NCBI GenBank assembly: GCA_033439765.1
Contig: JAULSN010000005.1
Span: 2,743,001-2,807,000, forward strand
Direction of reading: 5' to 3'
From: Lasiosphaeria ovina
Lineage: Eukaryota; Ascomycota; Sordariomycetes; Sordariales; Lasiosphaeriaceae
Length of the DNA stretch: 64,000 bases
Below, one piece after another: positions 60,788 to 64,000 of this stretch. The notes under the pieces are model-generated. The model did no database searches. It was not told the DNA's origin and saw only the letters and a program-made list of their open reading frames with translations. The position numbers and the translations under genes were made by a program. Each line of letters starts with the position of its first letter. The first letter of the stretch is position 1.

Positions 60788-63521
60788 TCAGGCCTGCTCC
60801 CATTCCCAATCATTCCCCCCCCAGAGGGCATCAAAGTTCAAGCCCATGGCTTCAAGGTTGAAGTCCGGGTTGTTGAATATCAAGTTTGGCTGCATCTGGT
60901 GGAGCAGAGAATAAGAACCGCGTCAGCTTCCGCAGTCATAAAAAAGAAGGAGAGGAGCGCAGGCAGTCTCCAGCAAAATACAGAAACGCCCATATCAGGC
61001 GCAAGGAATAGTGACAGGAAATAAAGCTCACCTGTGGGGCAACTGATGGGTCAAAGGGGTTGGGAAACCACCAAGGCGTCCCGGGGACCTCGACAGCTGC
61101 AGGCACAGACCCCCCGCTGCTGGGAGGCGGGACCTGTCCCAGGAATTGGAAAGGCGTCGCCGACTAAACAAAGAGAGAGCGTCAGCAATCACAACCACTA
61201 CGCTATGTTGCTACTTGGAGTCAGCGAGACGGGGCAGCTGCTAACCTTGGACCTGTCAAGCACCTCGGCCGACGATTGCGGCGGGGGCACGAGCACGCCC
61301 GGCTCGTTGACAGATTCGCTCAGCACCGGGGGTTCCTGGCCGGCCAGCAGCTTGTAGTTTAGATTGACGAAGCGGTCTGCCGAGGCAGCCTTGGCCTTCT
61401 CCGGCGTCTTGATGCCCAGGTGCGCCTGCAGCAGCCCGAGTGCCGCACACATGATGGAGTAAGACCAAGGCTCGTTGTTTCCGCACCGCAGGATGCGGTC
61501 TTCCTTCATGGCCAGGCACTTCTCCATGAGCTCGAGTGTGTGCTGCGAGTTTATCATGATCATGTTCGTCGATCCCCGTGGTTGCAGCATCGTGACGCTG
61601 CACAGGTTGATGGCCAGTGTCAGGTTGTCCTCGCGCATAAAGTTCAGCGTCCGGATTCCCAGCTGCGCCAGCTTGTCGTCGAGAAGCACCATGTCCCGGG
61701 CGGCGTTGTAGTAGACAATCTCCGAGTAAAGGTACTTTGAGTTGTTCTTCCGGAGCTTGAGAAACGGCTGGTGCAGCGGAATGATGTACTGCCTCAGCTG
61801 GATGTGGAGCAGCGTGTAGGCCAGCAATGGCTTCTTGGGCACTCCCTCTCGTGCGCTGTCAGACCCGCTGACGTCCCAGGATGGCAACATATCAATCTCC
61901 TGCGTGATCTCGTTCGTGAGCCGGATCACGCTGTCGTAATCCATGTGCTCGTTGGGCCCAGTCAGAAACCTGCTCAGCTCCAAGCGCAGAGCAAGACACC
62001 GGCGGCTCAGGTGCTGATATGATGAAAACGTGTATTCGCCTGGCGGCTTGGAAGGCGGCAGCTCCTCCGAGTCCTCGTCAAACTCACTGTCGTCGATATT
62101 CCTCGGAGGGTATATATCCGAATACAGGGAGCTCATCAGAGTCGGCAGCCCGTGGTCGAATGACGCCTGGAGATCGAAGCTCTGTATGGTGGCCCAGATT
62201 CTCCTTCTCATCTCCTGGTCGAAGGGGGAGAGGCCGCGGGTGACGTGACCAGGTTCCCGATGCAGGCCAACTGAGACGGCGTCCTGAGACAGAGCGCCAG
62301 CGCCTTTCCAGTAACGCTTCTTCTTGACAGTGTTGACCCTCTTGCCGAGGTAAAGCACCAGGGCAATCTGGTAGTGTATCATGCGACGGTGTTTCTGGCT
62401 CTGGCGGTCCTGCCATTCGCTCACTGCCTCTATCCACTTGACGGCACGCATGTGCGAGCTCGACACCAGCCGCTCAAACCTCTGCGGTAAATGCTCGTCG
62501 AGGCAGCTGGAGACTCCCATCATGGCCAAGACAAGTGCCGTGAAGGCCGCGCTTCTGGGTTTCATGGGATCCCAAAACCCGGCATAGTCTCGGCGGAATG
62601 AGGGGATGTGAACGATGCGGTGAATCTGCTCAAACTGGTCCAGGTAGATTGACACAAGACTGTCGGTTTCCTGCTTGGACGGAAGGTGTCTCTCGAGGGC
62701 TAAGTCAGGTTCGAGGAACTTCTTCTCTCGCACCTGCGCGTCTCTTTGGCGATCCTTGTAGTGGTTGCTCTGGCTGATGCTGTGATGGACATGAAGGGGC
62801 CGAAGCCATTCGGCAGAGGTCTCCTTCATAAACGGAGACAACCCCGTGAGCTGTACACAACGCATCAGCAGGTGTCACGAAGAAAGATAGAGCCGGGGAC
62901 AATCACCTCTTGAAAGGCCAGATAGGCGCTATGGGGGCCCAAGTATCGAGACTTCCACTCTTTGCCCCGGACGAAGCGCATCTCGGACTTCTCGAGACAG
63001 AGGTCCTGGTAAGGAAGATCGGCCGGGGATTGCCCGACATCGGCATCCGCACCATTCTTGGGGTCAGGGGGGGTGCGATCTATGGCTGTGCTCCCGTCAT
63101 CTAGCGAGGCCTGCTTTGGGATGATGCTCTTGAGATGAGCAACCTCGAGCTCGAGGCGGCGGATTCTGTCAGCATCGCGAGAGTCCTTCCGGTAATATGG
63201 AGACGAGTCTCTACCGGTGATGGGCAGAGAGAGGCGGGAGTCGAAGCCTGCCAGAGCAGCCTGAGAGAGGCCGAGCTTGTTCGGGGGGGCCAAGCCCGGG
63301 CGCGTCTCGAACTCGCAGCGCTCTGGGGTGCCAGACTGGAGACAGCGCGAGCACGGGAACTCGCGGTCGCACGACAACTTCCTCCGCCTGCACTCTAGGC
63401 ACGACAGGCGAACCCTCTGGCGCTTCCGAGGCGGGCGGTGGCCGCCTTGTTCGCCGGCCTCGTGAGGGGGTGGGGTGCCCTCTGTGCTCTCGCTGCGGCT
63501 GCGCACGCTCGGATCCGACAT
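60788..63521 (-). CDS. Zn2Cys6 transcription factor with fungal-specific TF domain
   Basis: Four exons, 63521-62907, 62850-61246, 61163-61032 and 60895-60788, all phase 0, giving 819 residues. The binuclear zinc cluster uses Cys41, 44, 51, 57, 60 and 69 (C-x2-C-x6-C-x5-C-x2-C-x8-C), preceded by a basic PPRKRQRVR. A short coiled-coil (about 115-134, RIRRLELEVAHLKSII) should mediate dimerisation. The fungal-specific regulatory domain follows from about 250 (LPSKQETDSLVSIYLDQFEQIHRIVHIPSF), with DAVSVGLHREPG and EMRRRIWATIQSFDLQ. The last two small exons encode a Pro/Gly-rich stretch (WWFPNPFDPS) and an acidic-aromatic end (DFNLEAMGLNFDALW, NDWEWEQA) that looks like an activation region. Target genes are unknown. 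Stopping at the in-frame stop at 61198 would lose this end. Confidence 0.9.
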
Positions 63522-64000
63522 TGTCTCAAGGAGCTATCGGGGCTCAGGGGACAGATGCGCTTCGGTCTACGAGCAGAGCGGCGCGGCCACCTGCAACAGA
63601 GGCCTAGCGTGTGTTGGCAGTGCCGATATATGTATCTCTAAGGTATGAATAAGAGGCCGCTTTATCAATCGATCTGATAGCTTGGCAGAGTCAAAACGGG
63701 CCACCACGCCGACACCAGCGCCGCAAGAATTTCCCTTTTACGCCGCTAACCAATTGACACCCGGAAATGGAGATGACGAAGGGGAAAGCGTCAGAGGCCA
63801 CGAGTCCCTCTCAGGGCAAAGTATCTGCGGATCCGTCACTCTTTCCTCGAACTTCTGGCTCCCGGTCGCGTCCTCGGACATCGAACAAAGCCGAGACGTC
63901 GCTCAGTCAGGCTGGCTAAATCCGAGGGCGAGCCCGAACCCTGAGCCGAGCTAGCGCTCTGTCTCTCTGCCGCGAAATCGTTTTTCCGTGCTCAAACAAT
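63522..64000. other. Promoter region of the Zn2Cys6 gene
   Basis: Upstream of the regulator on the minus strand. A 90-codon plus-strand frame (63682-63954) has no domain and is probably chance. No specific element was identified; the window ends here. Confidence 0.4.

Overview
This window reads as nuclear DNA of a filamentous ascomycete (Pezizomycotina, most likely a sordariomycete). The evidence is genes with short spliceosomal introns (GT...AG, CTGAC-like branch points), strong GC preference inside coding sequence, pyrimidine-rich leaders, and C-to-T decay of the RIP (repeat-induced point mutation) type in a repeat relic at the left edge. The class is inferred from gene families, not proven. 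All exon structures below were assembled by hand from reading frames, splice signals and family conservation.

Layout. (1) 1-1600: TpA-rich repeat relic holding a stop-riddled reverse-strand ORF (371-835). (2) 2074-11445: a DUF2470 membrane protein; a decaying gene (4093-4882) with one frameshift, one premature TAG and a 60-bp tandem duplication; a 1.2-kb GT satellite; TYW2/Trm12 (tRNA wybutosine synthesis) with a 21-Asp run; and a secreted Ssp120-like EF-hand protein. (3) 16269-17902: a four-finger C2H2 transcription factor on the minus strand. (4) About 18-50.6 kb: a gene-poor island of roughly 32 kb lying upstream of that factor. I recognise no conserved gene in it. It holds one well-formed MITE (26140-26397, TA target site), microsatellites, one long orphan ORF (38752-39798) and one possible small secreted protein gene (36.6-37.2 kb). 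(5) 50.7-63.5 kb: a dense conserved block of alpha/beta hydrolase, tRNA-Gly(GCC), lariat debranching enzyme Dbr1, elongin C, Rho4 GTPase, DASH/Dam1-complex subunit Dad1 and a Zn2Cys6 transcription factor.

The genes do not form a pathway cluster. They are unrelated housekeeping functions (RNA processing, tRNA modification, secretory calcium binding, ubiquitin-ligase adaptor, septation GTPase, kinetochore) plus two regulators. I find no CRISPR-like, prophage-like or secondary-metabolite system. The most informative unusual items are the MITE, the decaying gene next to the GT satellite, the Dbr1 protein with a duplicated acidic linker and an RGG tail, and the long upstream gene desert.
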